Positions 44,901-57,200 of a stretch of DNA of 64,000 nucleotides are shown here, piece after piece. Both the position numbers and the translations under genes were made by a program. The DNA comes from Rotaria sp. Silwood1 (Eukaryota; Rotifera; Eurotatoria; Philodinida; Philodinidae): NCBI GenBank assembly GCA_905250075.1, contig CAJNOP010000023.1:1872452-1936451 (forward strand), in the 5' to 3' direction. Each line of letters begins with the position of its first letter. Within the stretch, counting starts at the first letter, position 1. The notes under the pieces are model-generated. The model saw nothing but the letters and a program-made list of their open reading frames with translations, did not search any database and was not told where the DNA came from.

Positions 44901-46685
44901 ATGGTTCTATATAAATGATTGATGAATTTTATGTAGGAAATTTTGAAAAGATATACCTGATAAATCTGAAGTTTTTTGTTTTATTTCAGGTACATTTTGA
45001 GTTAAAGGGACTACAAAATACAAACAAACAAGTATTGAATAATATTAAATAGAATATTTAGTTATTACTTTGTTGAGTATTCATATTCGATTGTGATTGT
45101 TCTGTATTGACTATTGATGTTGGAATAAAAGTCGAAGAATCATAATTTTTTTCTTCTTTTCTATTGAACAAATAAAATATTCAAAAATGAATAAAAGTTC
45201 TTTCAAAAAGAAAATACAGGATAGGTCATAAATAGCACTACAAATCCAAGAATTTTCCGTTCCTCGGTATTTGGTAATAGTGTCGTTACGTTATCGGGTA
45301 ATATCATCAGTTACCTGCTGCTTGGTAAAGCAACGATAACTTTCCTTTCATATTCCAATGGCTAGAAGTATTGTAATCAACAGAATCAGCGTTTTTCCCT
45401 TTGCCTTCTACCACGAACCAAAAAACCAAACAATTTGATTGAAACGACGCGAAAATATTTCATTTTTTTTTATTCTTACTTTTTTTGTTCAATTTGTACA
45501 GTCGTTGTAATTATTTCTTGATTAATGTTTTCTATAATCTTCTCTTCTTGTTTATTCTTTTTAGATTTTGATGATAATTTTTTTTTTAATTTTGGTAAAA
45601 TAACTTTTGTTGGTCGTTTACGATTACAATTTTTTTCTTCTTGATTCCAATAAAGTAATGCACTACATGGTTGAAAATTAATAATTTCACCATCACAGTG
45701 AATATAAGCACGTTGACTAAATGCATATGGAAAAAATTGTTCATTACTTGTTAAACATGGATTAGGTACAACTGAAAAAAAAAAGGAAATATTTTTTAAA
45801 ATAATGAAAATAAAACTAATTAATATACCTTCTTGACAATTAAGACCATAACTTTCAGATTGATGACAAATACAAACATAATCTTGCTCATAATCAATCG
45901 TTTTTAATGTACGACATGAAGCATTTGGTCCACAAGGTTCTTTTACACATGAGTTTATCGGTATTTCACATCTATCACCAGTCCAATCTGGATGACAAAT
46001 ACATTTAAATGTTGAATTTAATCGTGCTATACAATGACCATTATTTAAACATGGTTTTTCTTCTTCACATTTATTAATCATTGTAATAATAAGATCACAG
46101 GAATTTGTTTCTGCATTATATTCACCACCATTTAAACATGATACAATTTCATAATGAAATTCGTCACGACATTGAATATATTTTGTTTTATCTTTTGAAT
46201 ATGCAAGTTTTTTTGATGGATAAGCACCAATACATGGCGATAGTACTATAAGCAAAACGAAATATAAAACTTCAATGAATGAAAAACAAAGTATTATTAC
46301 GAACATCGTTGAACATCTGTTAATTTAACTTGAATTAATTGAGATTTTTCACTAAAAAAGTATAATTAATAAGTAAAGTTAGAAGAGGCTATGTTAACAT
46401 ACGTCTCAGGTGATGATATTAATTCTTCATTTTGTTCTTCTTCAATAACAGAAACTTTGTCAACTGAATCATTGTTTTCTAGATTAGTTGAATTTAAAGT
46501 CTCTAAAAGATAAGAAATTATTCAGAAAACAAAAAGAAACGAAGAATTTTTCGTAATAATTACTTGTACTGATAATACGACCATTAGTATGTAAGATAAA
46601 AAGTAAAAGTAAGACAAACCTGAGCGAAAACTATACAAACAAAGTGAAAAATAAATATAGAAATAGACATAACAAGACTAACCAT
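38970..46685 (-). CDS. Secreted chitin-binding/EGF protein with a Gln-rich tail built from dozens of tiny exons
   Basis: Exons, 5' to 3': 46685-46683 (ATG), 46630-46564, 46502-46403, 46351-46305, 46245-45829, 45771-45480, 45160-45069, 45010-44957, 44906-44796, 44320-44228, 44183-44139, 44085-44026, 43977-43942, 43886-43815, 43765-43730, 43673-gap; 42707-42672, 42615-42544, 42493-42458, 42400-42338, 42287-42141, 42089-42054, 41999-41937, 41880-41686, 41636-41550, 41501-41463, 41397-41359, 41296-41132, 40545-40504, 40448-40404, 40354-40295, 40242-40207, 40149-40087, 40034-39963, 39916-39854, 39803-39756, 39700-39617, 39556-39494, 39433-39326, 39278-39219, 39153-39064, 39010-38970. One frame holds throughout. 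Order: signal peptide MFSLRFVLLLLFILHTNG, chitin-binding type 2 domain, two EGF domains, second chitin-binding domain, basic linker, then a Gln/Asn/Ser/Thr/His-rich tail. All complete tail exons except the first and last begin and end in phase 1. Function is unknown; binding to chitin or mucus is inferred. Confidence 0.78.
39963..40448 (-). repeat. Duplicated exon block in the Gln-rich tail
   Basis: Five consecutive exons here (45, 60, 36, 63 and 72 nt) encode the motif series LPQSN..W, QIPE, TTQ..Q, QTFVETTTQ and NQNHEKPIQ. The same series recurs at 43815-44183 and, in part, at 42141-42493. Exon sequence and intron flanks are both similar, so whole exon-intron blocks were duplicated. Confidence 0.7.
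42720..43643. other. Assembly gap (924 N) inside the Gln-rich gene
   Basis: Both sides end in near-identical FVET/36-nt exon pairs, so the gap almost certainly covers more copies of the same exon repeat that could not be assembled. The frames on either side are compatible with any number of phase-1 exons between them. Confidence 0.95.
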
Positions 46686-47308
46686 TATTGTTATCACGCA
46701 AAAGATCGAAAAATAAAATCAATACAACAGATCGCGAACAGTCGATAAAATGAACATGAATCTATAAACATCATTCTTCTGCTTATATATATATATACGA
46801 CGGATAGCAAACATATAACTTAAGAATTACCTCGATTGTCATTATTTAAATTCTTTATAATACACATGTTATTCATCATGGTCACTTCTCGAAGAACAAA
46901 TCAAAAATGTAAAATATATCTAAACATCATAATTCTTTTTTCCGACTACTGATAAACGTGTTGTATAAATAGTAAACGAGAAAAAAAACTTTGCTTTTAC
47001 ACTAACAAAATTACAATATTTATTAACATTAAGTCAATCTTTTTGTTTTCAATTAATATCTTTTGTACCCCATTGATCCTATTAAGATCACCATAAAGTA
47101 TTTCACGTGACTAAAGAAATATGTATGATCAGTACATGTACTTCAACAATGATTAAAAAGACCTTGCTCATATATGTCACACGGTTTTCATGTTGCATAC
47201 TCATTCATTCGACCGTGACACTGACTCTTCATATTCTCTTCTTTTTTGTTCAACCTTATATACCACCAATATAATAAACATAAAATAAGCAATATAAAAT
47301 AAGACCAA
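46686..47308. promoter_or_regulatory. Divergent promoter region: mosaic gene (-) and OTU gene (+)
   Basis: A TATATA run at 46784-46797 lies about 100 bp upstream of the mosaic gene's ATG (minus). A CTTATATACC at about 47256-47265 lies about 45 bp upstream of the OTU start (plus). No exon was seen between them. Confidence 0.4.
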
Positions 47309-48142
47309 ATGCTTTATACAATTGAAAATTTTTATATTCAACCAACTAATAATAATAATAGTAATAATAATAATCATAATAATAATAATATTTTATTAAA
47401 TTTCATCCGATCTCAACCATCGATTATTTATTTACAAACACCTATATTATCATATACATATTCTCAACCATATCAAACTAAATACATACTTCCAATAAAA
47501 ACAATAAATCAACAAACAAATGAAATAAAATCCTATTCAAATGAATTAATACAAAAAGAAAGAATAAAATCTCCAATAAAAAGATCTCTAACACCATTAA
47601 GTGCTGAAGAACAATTAGATTTAAATCTTTCACGTTATGGTTATCGACGACAATTAGTTGATGGTGATGGAAATTGTTTTTTTACTGCTATTGCTAGTCA
47701 ATTAATAACATTATATAATCAAGATCGTCATTTTCGTATAGCCATTAAAAAACGTTTAAATCTTCCTGAGAATTTATTTACAAATATTACACAATTAGCA
47801 CGTACATTACGTAAATTAGTTTGTTTAGAATGGAAAATAAATCATAAAAAATATAAACCATATATTAATGATGTTAATTATTATGATGAAATACGAAAAT
47901 TTCGTTCGGATAAATTTTATTCATCAATTTTGGGTGATATATTACCATTAACAATAAGTAATTTAATTGGAGTAAATATTAAAATAATAACAAATCTTAG
48001 TCAATGTCCATTAATTGATGTGTGTCCACAAGATGAACCGTTAATATCAACGAAATCTTTATCTGTATTAACATTAGCATATAATCAAGAAAATGATGGA
48101 CATTATGATATTGCAGTAGAAAAAACAGAAAAAGAATTTTAG
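47309..48142 (+). CDS. OTU-family cysteine protease (deubiquitinase), 277 aa
   Basis: Single exon. Residues 1-95 are Asn-rich and disordered. Residues ~105-272 form an OTU domain: the catalytic-site motif DGDGNCFF with Asp120 and Cys123, a central helical part with the LARTLRKLV segment, and the C-terminal GHYDIAV with His265. All the residues expected for activity are present. OTU enzymes cleave ubiquitin or ubiquitin-like chains; the specificity cannot be told from sequence alone. The ATG gives a protein starting just downstream of a TATA-like motif. The gene is divergent from the chitin-binding mosaic gene. Confidence 0.85.
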   Translation: MLYTIENFYIQPTNNNNSNNNNHNNNNILLNFIRSQPSIIYLQTPILSYTYSQPYQTKYILPIKTINQQTNEIKSYSNELIQKERIKSPIKRSLTPLSAEEQLDLNLSRYGYRRQLVDGDGNCFFTAIASQLITLYNQDRHFRIAIKKRLNLPENLFTNITQLARTLRKLVCLEWKINHKKYKPYINDVNYYDEIRKFRSDKFYSSILGDILPLTISNLIGVNIKIITNLSQCPLIDVCPQDEPLISTKSLSVLTLAYNQENDGHYDIAVEKTEKEF

Positions 48143-48811
48143 ATCTGTTGTTATTTTAAATGTTTCAATTTTTTTTTCTTTCGATTGATTTAATCAATAT
48201 TTTTGGGATATAAATATATCATCAAATAATATCTCATTGATATGTTTTACACCTTTTGTTAGACCTTTTTTCTTCATGATTTGATTATATCTTATAAATG
48301 AATCTCCCTTTCTCTCTTCGAAATTTTTTATATATTCATACGTACAAATTATTAATATCGAAATTTGTTTTTGTATGTATATCACGCGAAAAACAATTTT
48401 TTGAATAAATTTCTATCGACTATAGACATTGTCAAACTTAACGATTAATATTTATCAATATAAACAAAAATAAATATTTTGAATTTGATGATACAAGATT
48501 TCACAGTACTTTATATGTAAAATTCTGCTCTATAGAATACGTCCAAAATATAAATTAACAAATAGAATATAGTAAATAAAAGTTATGTAGGTCAATTTTC
48601 GATCATTTAAAGTTATTTTAGCATAAATGAAAAATAACATATATTAATATTTGACGCGTGATAATCGAAAGTTTACTGTTATCTTGAATAGAACAGTCAC
48701 CTTTGAAAAAAATCAAATTATTAGCACGTCTATTTTATCAAGTATCTTTGTTTTTTCCCTATTATTTTTACGACGAATAATTATAGGATTCCTGCTATGA
48801 GCACATGTGCG
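48143..48811. other. Intergenic, nothing recognised
   Basis: AT-rich, with no coding exon. It ends at the TATA box of the zinc-finger gene. Confidence 0.5.
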
Positions 48812-48819
48812 TATAAAAA
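48812..48819 (+). promoter_or_regulatory. TATA box of the small zinc-finger gene
   Basis: TATAAAAA, 51 bp upstream of the chosen ATG at 48870. This argues against the in-frame upstream start at 48807, which would lie at or before the TATA box. Confidence 0.55.
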
Positions 48820-48869
48820 CCAAACATTTGTATATAAATAACTTTCTGTTAATGAATTTTTCAGTTAAT

Positions 48870-49142
48870 ATGGGTGCCGAATACAGTCAACCGACACGAC
48901 TTGCAGCATTAAGCACTTTTATAGCGGATGCAAATAGTGGTTCAGAAAGAGGTGCATCTAGAGTACGTTGTTGGAAATGTTCAGGTCATGGACGACTTTA
49001 TATTGAAGAAGAATGCACTTCATGTCGATGTCAAGATCAAGGAACTTGGTCGAATTATACAAGACATTGTTCATGTAATGGCTATGGTCGTAAAACAAGT
49101 ACTCAAATATGTGATGATTGTCATGGGCGAGGTTATCGATAA
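48870..49142 (+). CDS. Small DnaJ-type CxxCxGxG zinc-finger protein, 90 aa
   Basis: The first ~35 residues are followed by four Cys motifs resembling the central zinc-binding domain of DnaJ: CWKCSGHG, CTSCRCQDQG, CSCNGYG (degenerate) and CDDCHGRG. There is no J domain or C-terminal DnaJ domain. The protein starts MGAEYS, with Gly2 and Ser6, which fits an N-myristoylation signal. A TTTTCAG just before the ATG could be an acceptor, or leader sequence. Isolated DnaJ-like zinc modules often bind unfolded or thiol-containing partners; the role here is unknown. It ends 95 bp from the convergent GST-like gene. Confidence 0.7.
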   Translation: MGAEYSQPTRLAALSTFIADANSGSERGASRVRCWKCSGHGRLYIEEECTSCRCQDQGTWSNYTRHCSCNGYGRKTSTQICDDCHGRGYR

Positions 49143-49237
49143 GAAAAAAAAAAGAACATACGAACATTTTTTTCTGCTCTTTTATTTGTTTAACTAAAGA
49201 AAAAAACCGTTTATATAAAGAATCCATTATCCGTAGA

Positions 49238-50626
49238 TTAATTTTTATGTTCATTAATAATTGATGGGGGCGGTGGTGGTTGTGGTATTGGTGGTGGTGG
49301 CGGTGGTGGGATAACATCAGTTGCTCGTAATGGTGTTGGTTCTTTATCTTTTCTTGAACTACTAGGAGATTTTGATGTTCTTATTGGTCGTTGTTTGGTT
49401 TGTGGAATTGGTGGTGATGATTCTATATCTTTCGTTGAAACTCTAGGTGATTGTGATGATCTCACTAGTTGTTGTTTCGTTGGTGGGATTGGCGGTGGTG
49501 GTTCTATCTCTTTTCTTGAAATAGTAGGTGATTTTGATGATATCATTGATCGTTGTTTTGTTTGTAAAAGTGGTGTTGGTTCTTTTGAATGACGTCGATG
49601 ATGAGGATGATGATGGTGATGGTGATGATGATAATGATAATGGCCTGATTCACTTCCTTCATGTGATCGATGTCGATGTTGATGAGGTGGTATATTTGGT
49701 AGAGGTGATTTTGTTGCATGACGTCGTGATTGTGGAGATCTATGATGATGATGATGATATTTTTGAATTTCATTATTATTCGTTTTTATATTCATATAAT
49801 TTGATAATCTTGGATGTTTTTCTAAACGTCGATATGCGTCTTTTAAATGAGAATAATTATCAAGTAATTTTGTATCAATTTTAACTAAATGATTTATTGT
49901 ATCATAAACAATTAAGTCAGCTAACGATACATGTGAACCTAAATAAAATGGACCACGACGATTAAATATTTCATAAAAATTTTCTAATTGTTTTAAATAT
50001 GTTGTTGAATGATCTGCTATTAATTGATGTAATGTTTGTTCATTATTAGCTGATGAATTATTATTTTGTTGAAAAATTTTTTCTCGAAATTCACGAACTG
50101 TTTCATGAATAATATCAACAATAGCATGATCATGTTGACCTGTACCATATAAATGAAATTCTCTTGCTAAATAACGTATTATAGCATGTAATTGAAAAAT
50201 TTTAAAATCATGATTAATACGTAAAATAGGCAAATGTTCAAATAACATATGTTCTTTGATTCTAATCCATTCATCTTGTGTTAAAAGTTTATTTTTATAT
50301 GAAACATCAGCAAATGAAAATATAAGTCGAATTATTTCGTTATTATCATTTGTATCCAAATCATACAATTTAAATGAAGGAATATTTGGAATAGTATTAT
50401 CATGATTTTGTTCATTTATTAAATGCTTTTTACTTCTTTGTTGTTTTTTTGGTTGTTGTTGTTGTTGTTGTTGTTGACCGTGTTGAAGTTGTAAGTTATA
50501 AAATGATGGAACAGAAGGTGGTCCTACACCAAAATTATTGGGCATTCCATTGAAAGGTGTTGCTTTATAAGGTGGCGGATAAAAACTTGCAGCATTTTTT
50601 CTCATCATATTTTCAGTACAATGCAC
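49238..50626 (-). CDS. GST-fold (sigma-like) protein with His/Pro-rich tail, 462 aa
   Basis: Single exon. Residues 1-80 are low complexity with a Gln run. Residues ~84-160 resemble the thioredoxin-like half of sigma-class GSTs (FKLYDLD, then EIIR, LPIL with the cis-Pro). Residues ~165-280 form the helical half (FYLGSHVSLADLIVYD). The glutathione-binding QSxAI motif reads QLHAI (145-149), so its Ser is lost. The position of the catalytic Tyr (normally L-T-Y-F) reads L-Y-D-L. Residues ~290-462 are a His-rich and then Pro-rich tail with repeated KSP/QSP-R and PPPIPPTKQ motifs, possible SH3 or WW ligands. It is likely a non-enzymatic scaffold derived from a GST (inference). Confidence 0.75.
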   Translation of the reverse strand: MHCTENMMRKNAASFYPPPYKATPFNGMPNNFGVGPPSVPSFYNLQLQHGQQQQQQQQPKKQQRSKKHLINEQNHDNTIPNIPSFKLYDLDTNDNNEIIRLIFSFADVSYKNKLLTQDEWIRIKEHMLFEHLPILRINHDFKIFQLHAIIRYLAREFHLYGTGQHDHAIVDIIHETVREFREKIFQQNNNSSANNEQTLHQLIADHSTTYLKQLENFYEIFNRRGPFYLGSHVSLADLIVYDTINHLVKIDTKLLDNYSHLKDAYRRLEKHPRLSNYMNIKTNNNEIQKYHHHHHRSPQSRRHATKSPLPNIPPHQHRHRSHEGSESGHYHYHHHHHHHHPHHRRHSKEPTPLLQTKQRSMISSKSPTISRKEIEPPPPIPPTKQQLVRSSQSPRVSTKDIESSPPIPQTKQRPIRTSKSPSSSRKDKEPTPLRATDVIPPPPPPPIPQPPPPPSIINEHKN

Positions 50627-51236
50627 TCAAATGTATGTAGGTGTACAAATGAATCGATATATACTAATGATGTAAGAGTTTGCAATCAAAATGAACGAAA
50701 CAAACTAATAAACGATAACTCAATGAACCGTCGCATTTTTATATATATATATACTGCTCATTTTTGACAGATAGATGACTTTCGTTGGCTGAATGTACAT
50801 ACATATACATATGTAAAAAATTAGAGATGGGAGCTGATTGATCGTAATCGAAAAAAAAGAAAAAAAGCCCTATAATAATTTTGCATATCTTCAATGTTCA
50901 TCTATACGTCATAATAGTTCTGTCATGTTTATGACTTACCATTACTTTCATAGGTGACTATCATTAGAAAAAATGTTTCATTTTATTTCTGTATGAAATT
51001 TCATTGAAATCATATTAGAGCTGGAGTTTGATTCCGAAGGTTGTCCATACATCGACATAATCATCGAAAGAACGGAATGATATGTTGACTAAGTTGGTGA
51101 TAAATAAATTATTTTAAATAAAAAAGAGATCCTTTTATTTGGCTTTTTTAATCAAATCAAGGGTTACAAACAAAAAAAAAGCAAAAGAATTCAATATGAA
51201 AAAAGAGAAAAGAAAACACTATAATTGAAATTCTGT
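50627..51236. other. Intergenic between GST-like and DDB1 genes
   Basis: A TATATA run at about 50740-50752 is a plausible TATA element for the minus-strand GST-like gene. Otherwise only AT-rich sequence and the DDB1 3' UTR. Confidence 0.45.
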
Positions 51237-54200
51237 TCAATGTATTCGTGAAAGTTCTTCAATTGTTTTGACTAGCTCTTCAACAGTTGTATTCAATGAA
51301 ACGTTATTTTCTCCCTAAATGAAACAAATAAATTAGAAAAAATAAATATTTTCAAATGAAATTAATTAATTAAAACATACATGTAAATCTTTAATAAGCT
51401 CCTGTTGAACAGTTTTTGGTAAATCAAGATATGTTTCAATAAGGTCACCATCAATAAAACCATTTGAAACATTTGAACGTCCGTCTGAATCAAATGAACG
51501 CCATGTACTATGATCGATTTTACCAACACTTGGAACATATTCAGCTAATTTTAATTGTAATGACATAAGTAATTTATATAATGTTGGTGGTAATTGAAGA
51601 AGAAGACCAATATAGCCAGATACAGCACCCATTAAAATACATGTTTCAAGGATAATTGTCGATTCAGCTGTTTGTTGTGTAACAAGACAACCTATAAGAA
51701 ATATTCAATAGATTTTAAAACGATAATATTTATTAATGAAAATATTTTTGTTTTTGTATTTTGCCTAAATTCAGAAAAATTATTTGTGAAAATTTGAAAA
51801 AATATGACTTATTCATATACAAATGTTTTATTCTATATTAGAGGTATACAGAGTTACTTTACTTTACCCTACAGAACAAGGTACAGTAAAAGTTAGAAAA
51901 TTTTTTCTAAATCAGAGTATGACAAAATATGACCCTGCACATTCGTATTCTATATGTACGTAATTAGACAATGTAAAAATTTACTTTGTAGAACCGCAAT
52001 TGACAGGAGATCATGTCGTATATCTGTATTTCGTTCAAGCAGTTTGAGTAAATTCTTCAATCGAAGTTTTTGTTAAAGATCGATTGAAGAAAATGCAAAC
52101 AAATCTTACACTTATTCGATATTATCTGAGAAAATACTCTTGTGATATTGAACTATCGATTTAGAAAATAAACTTGTTAGCAAAATTTCCTTTAGTGCTG
52201 AAGAATCAAACTCACATGTGTCCTTTAGTTTCATATTACTCATACAACATACGTAACATCAAAAATCTCTAGTAGACTATAGAGTTGTTTTCCAATGAAA
52301 ACGATATCTTATTTATTTCTGAATATCGAACAGAAATTTTTTTGCTTGTCTTGCTGCTGTTTGCTCGTCATTTTTCTTTTTTGTATTTGGTTTTTCTTAA
52401 TTTAACATTATTATTATTATTATTATTCTGAACATTGATTTAACAGTTGTACATATTCATTATAGTTGTAACACATCTCAATGCACTATTATATATCTTG
52501 ATAAGCTTACAAACAGTAATATTCTTTATTTGATAAAATTACAACTTGATCAGTTCACGCTTTTTTTATGTTGAGCATCTGATGACCGTGGTAAACTAAT
52601 GCATCCGTACCTATCATCCTTGACACCTTGAATATAAATTTTTATCTGCACAAAAATCACAAACTGCTCTATTTAGAATATTCACAAGCATATTTTAGTA
52701 ATTCAAATTTCAACGAAAGCTTTTAACTGTTAAGAACAATCGATATCTGTTCGTCAATGTTATCTAGCGTCTTTTCCATTGCTAAGAAACTCAAGGAATG
52801 AATCTGACGTTGATTGCTAAGGTTTATAAACGAGATAATAACAAAAGAAAATAAATAATAATAACGAACTATATTTACCACGGCGAAATAAATTAATTTC
52901 TTCTCCTACATGATATGATCCAAGTTCATTTAATATATTTCTTTCTTGTTCTTTTGTTGAACCACTATTTTTATGACATGATATTAAATTTCCTCCATCT
53001 TCTGCACATACAAATGCATCATCATCAATAAATTCACATGCTATTGTCCATTGTGGATGAGGATCATGTGCAATCTACAAATCAGAATTATACACTTCAG
53101 TAAAAAGAAATAAAATTCTATTAGGATTTTTTACATTTTCAAATTTGTTTTCATCAATATTATAACGAAAAATTGTTAATGATCTCATTAAATCACCAGT
53201 TAAAATAAAATCATCTTTAACTTTTAATTCTAAACATTCAACAGACTCTGTAGATGTTTGTGATAATTGTATTAATTCATGATTTTCTAATGAAAATGTA
53301 TACAATCGAATCTAAATATTTATTTAATTTAATCAAAATAATAAAAAAAAAAATATTATTAAAATAAATTTTCTTACTCCATTGCCAATTGAAACCAGTA
53401 ATTTGCCATGAAATGGTAACATTTTAAGTGGTACTTCATTCAATTCTTTTTCTGAAATCATATTCATATGACCATTTTTATAACGAAATAAAATTATTCG
53501 ACCATATTTTGGATCATCTTCATCATTACATATGATTGTTGTACCAACAGCAATATATGGTATTGAAGGATCATCAGCAAATGTTAATACACATAAACTA
53601 ATTGCTTCTTCATTATTCAATAGTTTAACAGATGCATGAGCTAAAAGTAATCGAAGAAAAAATAGATTGAGTATAAAAACTTAATTCTATATTGGAATTA
53701 AGATACTCGAAATAAATTTTAATCCTTCTTGTAAAAGTTTCAAACATTTAGCGAAACAGAAATTAGAAAAAATAACTTTTCTTTGATTAATGATCTTCTT
53801 AGAAGTATCGATACTTCTTTTGAAAAAAATTTTGAAATATGCATCCAGCAATACATTTTCTCATAACATAAAATTATGCCTGAATTCAAAATAACTTTCT
53901 AGTTACACTACAGTGTAGAGTATAACCCATGGGATCCAAAATTTTCGGACCTGAACCTAACCCCATGGGCTCTTGTCTACACTCCAGAACCGATCTACTT
54001 CTCTAAAGGACAAACGGTGAATTTTGTATTCCAGGAATTCCTATTGTACTTCCAGGAGTTCGTCGTTTCCCTTGAGGAAAAGCTAAATAAATAAATGAAT
54101 GATACAGTCACAATCTATTATTAATCATAACTGTAGTTAGTCAAAATAATACAAAAAAAATCATGTCTCATCATTCAGTAGCAAAGATACGTCATTGGAT

Positions 54201-57200
54201 ATTATCATATTTACACTTGTTAGTCAAGAAACGAAGTTCTTTTATTGAAAATTTAGAACTAAGAAAACAAGACACGCAAGCGATTCGCCTGAGATTTTGT
54301 TCTAGATTATTTGAATTTCTGCTACAATTTTTCAACTGAATTCTTTGAATTCATCGTTGAATAAGTTTTTTTTCTATCTTAACATTCTAAAATGTCATTA
54401 GATCAAATTGTTTCATTCAATCTTTCAATGTTAATTTCTTATAATTTTAATCATAAAATAAATCTTTACCTTCATGTGTATGTTGATCAAGAACAACAAT
54501 TGAATTACAAACATCATTTTCTTCTTGTTGTTGTTCTGTCAAAACCTTTATTTTTTCTATCTTTGTTGTACAATCAATTTTTTGATATGCTTGTTTACTA
54601 ATAGGTACAATTGTATCTGTTTGATATGAATTCATATATTGTGTTAAAATAATATAAATTTTTTCTTCATCCATATAAGCAATACGTTTTACTGATTCAC
54701 CCAATACTAATGAACGTACATGTAACTTTTGTATATCATCAATACGACCAAGTATAACACCCATATCAGTAACTAACGTTAAACTTGGTCCATAATATTC
54801 TGAATTAAATGAACACATACAAACAATTTCACGTAAATTAACAGATGAAAAAACAAGTTTATTATTTGTTGATGATATTACTGATGGATGATCACTACAA
54901 GCAAATAATACAGTACGTGAATTATTTATTGTTGAAGATAAATCTGTATGTTGACAAATAGTTAATGTTGTGGGTTTTGTACCTAATGGAACTTTTTTTC
55001 TTTCATATAATAAACCTCGTTCAATATCAAGTAAATAATAAACAATAGGACCATCAGCTAATGAAACAAATACATAGGGTTGACCATCAAATGTTATCAT
55101 TGCAACTGATCGTGGTAATGTGTCTGAAAGTAAAATAACATAATGAGGATGTTTTAAATTTTTATATCTTATTAAATTGCTTAAAACAAAACAAACACTT
55201 CTTTATCAGAAGTATCTCGAGTGCAGCGAGAATTGATTTCTCTATCTCGAAAGTTCTTCGTTTTTATTCAGCGTTTAATTGTTTTTCTTACTCATCAATT
55301 CCCAGAAAAAATTATTTAACCTCCACCTCCAATCTTGATGCCTTCAAGAAACTCTTACTCTTAATTTACCTGATGTTAATAACTCTTTATGTAGAATATC
55401 AAGTGTTGGTAATCGACATATCCAAACAGATATTTGTGTCCAAAGACCAATAACACAAAGATCAGTTCGTTCATCTCGAGAATTTAATGGTGTTATGTCT
55501 AAGCAAGCAATATTATGTGGTAATTGACATTTACTGAAAATAGAAAAAGATCAATTGAAAATCACTTTTTTTCTTTTTGTTATTAATAATTTAATTTACT
55601 TAATTTCTTTTAAACTTGCTGGACCAATTTCAAAATAAAATAATTTATTTCCAATAGCACATACACATTGTGTTTGATTTGATGAAGCAACTGTTATTTC
55701 ATTATTTTCATTTTTCCATTCAATAAGTAAATCTTGACCATGATTACCAATTAAACGTATTGAATAGGTTGTTATCTAATCAAATGAGAATTTATTTATT
55801 TTTCCAATCGCATAAAATTTTACTTGTAAATATTGATTAGATGTAACATTAGTACAAAATAATGTTTGATGTTGAAAATCAAATGCTGGTAATTCAATTT
55901 CTTCGATTTCATCATGTTGTAAATGAAATAATCTAATAATAATAATAATAATAGTAGTAGAAGAACAAGTAAAAGAAAAAATTTACCTTGTTTGATCAAA
56001 GAATGCAACAACAAGATGATTATCATGTTGATTATCAATTTTTAATGCCCAAATTCCTAGAAAATACACCAAAAAACAAACCGATCGACTTTATTTTCTT
56101 CAAGATGAAATTTTTCAAATATATTAACACAATGTTATCAATTTCGAAAATAAATAGCATATGATATGATGTGAAAGTCTGAGCAAATTATATTCGTTCA
56201 TTGTTTCGTTTAATAAAAGATTATTGGTTAGTTAGAAAATCTCGTAAGAAAAAAGTTCGGAATTGTGTTGTTGAAGAGCAAAATAAGGGTTTTTGTGCAG
56301 TCCTTAATTTGTATCTTGGATAAAATGCTAGTTTCTATGAAAATCGATAATCATGTTTCAAAAACTACTTTGGAAAAATAGAAAAGCAATTAGCCCGCTT
56401 TGTAGAGCAAGCTTTGCTCTAGAAAACTAAGCCATCAAAAAGTGTTTCACACTTTGAATTTATTATGGCTCAATCGACATATACAACTAATCAAAATAGT
56501 ACTTTATAAAACCCCTATGTTGGATCGGTTGAAATAATCCGATGATATCTATAACAGACTTATATATAGTTAATTGATCAAAATATGTAAAGATGAGAGC
56601 CATCATAGGAAAAAAACAACATTTCGAAATGTATAAATGTTGTAGTCATTTTATTAAGCTTAAATTTTCATTTTAATAAAATAATATTCAGCATATTTTC
56701 TGATTATGAGTGTAATTTTATAATGCTTCATATTGGTAAAAAGTTTTACATTAGCAATCGTCTTATTTTATAAAGTTTATTGTTTTCAATTTAATCTTTA
56801 ATACATCAGTTGCTTCGATTTGTCTGTCCGACAATTTTATTTAAAAAAAAAAACCTTCAATATTCATTTCAATACCATGTAAATGATATATATAGCCAAT
56901 AGAAAACTTGTGAAGCGTCATTCAACAAGGCTTGAGTAAATATGAGTATGCCAAAGGAAAAATTATTCATGCATGAAGAAATATTAGTATAGAAAATTCT
57001 GAGAAAATGATTAATAATGTTTCAAAAAGGTTAAAAGCAATCGTCCGAAAACAAGGTCAATGCATCAGAAAATGTTTTTATTGACATTTATACAAAATGA
57101 CAATCTTATAAACTTACAAAGCATTCTGACGCTTCTTTTTCAGAACAATTTCTTCTTTTCTGATTTTTTTCAAAAAATGTAAGATGAAAATATTCACTTA

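Noticed and set aside
45476-46306. Stand-alone 276-residue EGF/chitin-binding protein starting with an internal Met
   Set aside because: The internal start lies at the end of an upstream exon and the frame reads through two introns. A splice model with a proper signal peptide (start 46685) and strong donors gives a continuous protein. The stop at 45478-45476 lies within a GTAAG donor.
49528-49884. Asp/Val-rich plus-strand frame
   Set aside because: Antisense shadow of the His/Pro-rich tail of the GST-like gene.
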